Source of the DNA: Roseburia sp. AF12-17LB
GTDB lineage: Bacteria; Bacillota; Clostridia; Lachnospirales; Lachnospiraceae
Direction of reading: 5' to 3'
NCBI RefSeq assembly: GCF_003479605.1
Contig: NZ_QUHR01000001.1
Coordinates: forward strand, 1 to 64,000
DNA length: 64,000 nucleotides
Part shown: piece by piece, positions 63,967-64,000 of the stretch
Numbering within the stretch: position 1 is the first letter of the stretch
Layout: each line of letters starts with the position of its first letter
Notes under the pieces: model-generated
What the model was told of the DNA's origin: nothing
What the model saw: the letters and a program-made list of their open reading frames with translations, nothing else
The model's database searches: none
Translations under genes and position numbers: made by a program

Positions 63967-64000
63967 ATGAAAAAATTAGTCGCAACAGCCCCAAGAGAGG
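63967..64000 (+). CDS. Start of next gene, cut by window end
   Basis: An AAAGGAG site is followed by ATG at 63967 and 11 codons (MKKLVATAPRE). It lies 23 bases after the second permease gene, so it belongs to the same operon. The opening resembles zinc-dependent alcohol or sugar dehydrogenases found beside GH13_18 phosphorylases in related species as I recall, but 11 residues are too few for a firm call. Confidence 0.4.
   Translation, partial: MKKLVATAPRE

Overview
The window looks like a chromosomal segment of a motile, low-GC Gram-positive gut anaerobe of the Clostridia, most likely Lachnospiraceae (Roseburia / Agathobacter-like). This rests on gene content and order: a flgM-flgN-flgK-flgK-flgL-fliW-csrA-flaG-fliD-fliS-flagellin cluster with sigma-28 promoters, Rpn-family nucleases, CgeB/DUF3880 glycosyltransferases, DUF4179 anti-sigma-like proteins and a Firmicutes rpmG-secE-nusG-rplKA-rplJL-rpoBC block. 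The genus is inferred, not proven. I saw no rRNA, tRNA, CRISPR array, insertion sequence or phage.

Layout. 0.1-8.6 kb is a mixed region. It holds biotin synthase with a BirA-type operator, a kinase-like protein, an Rpn-family nuclease and a decayed MacB-type ABC transporter. A small operon follows: a Lon-like AAA+ ATPase without protease domain, two small or membrane proteins and a pyruvyl-transferase-like protein. 8.7-20.2 kb is the late flagellar cluster: anti-sigma factor FlgM, chaperones, two tandem FlgK paralogues, FlgL, the FliW-CsrA regulatory pair, FlaG, FliD, FliS and a short flagellin. Three sigma-28-type promoters are readable. The flagellin leader carries a GGA-loop hairpin plus a GGA-rich ribosome binding site, the arrangement expected for CsrA control relieved by FliW.

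20.4-41.6 kb is a large glycan island, probably for flagellin or surface glycosylation. It opens with a Maf/DUF115 protein and contains at least four paralogous CgeB-like glycosyltransferases, further glycosyltransferases, two FkbM methyltransferases and two CDP-glycerol-glycerophosphotransferase-like proteins. It ends in an unusual trio: an IspD/TarI-like cytidylyltransferase, an extended SDR and a DXS-like thiamine-diphosphate enzyme. From 25.0 to 39.8 kb the genes are almost gapless on one strand. The trio with the TagF-like transferases is the best candidate here for an undescribed pathway, perhaps making and polymerising a CDP-activated deoxy-alditol or related unit. An Rpn gene remnant lies at the downstream edge.

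41.8-43.8 kb carries a DUF4160-DUF2442 pair, whose first ribosome binding site can be buried in a hairpin, and a FliD-like protein on the other strand. 44.0-57.8 kb is the core transcription/translation block, with an L1-type mRNA site before rplA, an L10 leader with terminator before rplJL, and strong sigma-A promoters. An ECF sigma factor/DUF4179 pair and a small membrane protein sit between rplL and rpoB. 57.9-64.0 kb is a sugar operon: a LacI regulator, a GH13_18 sugar phosphorylase, a binding lipoprotein and two ABC permeases, with a perfect palindromic operator before the phosphorylase. A gene truncated by the window end follows.
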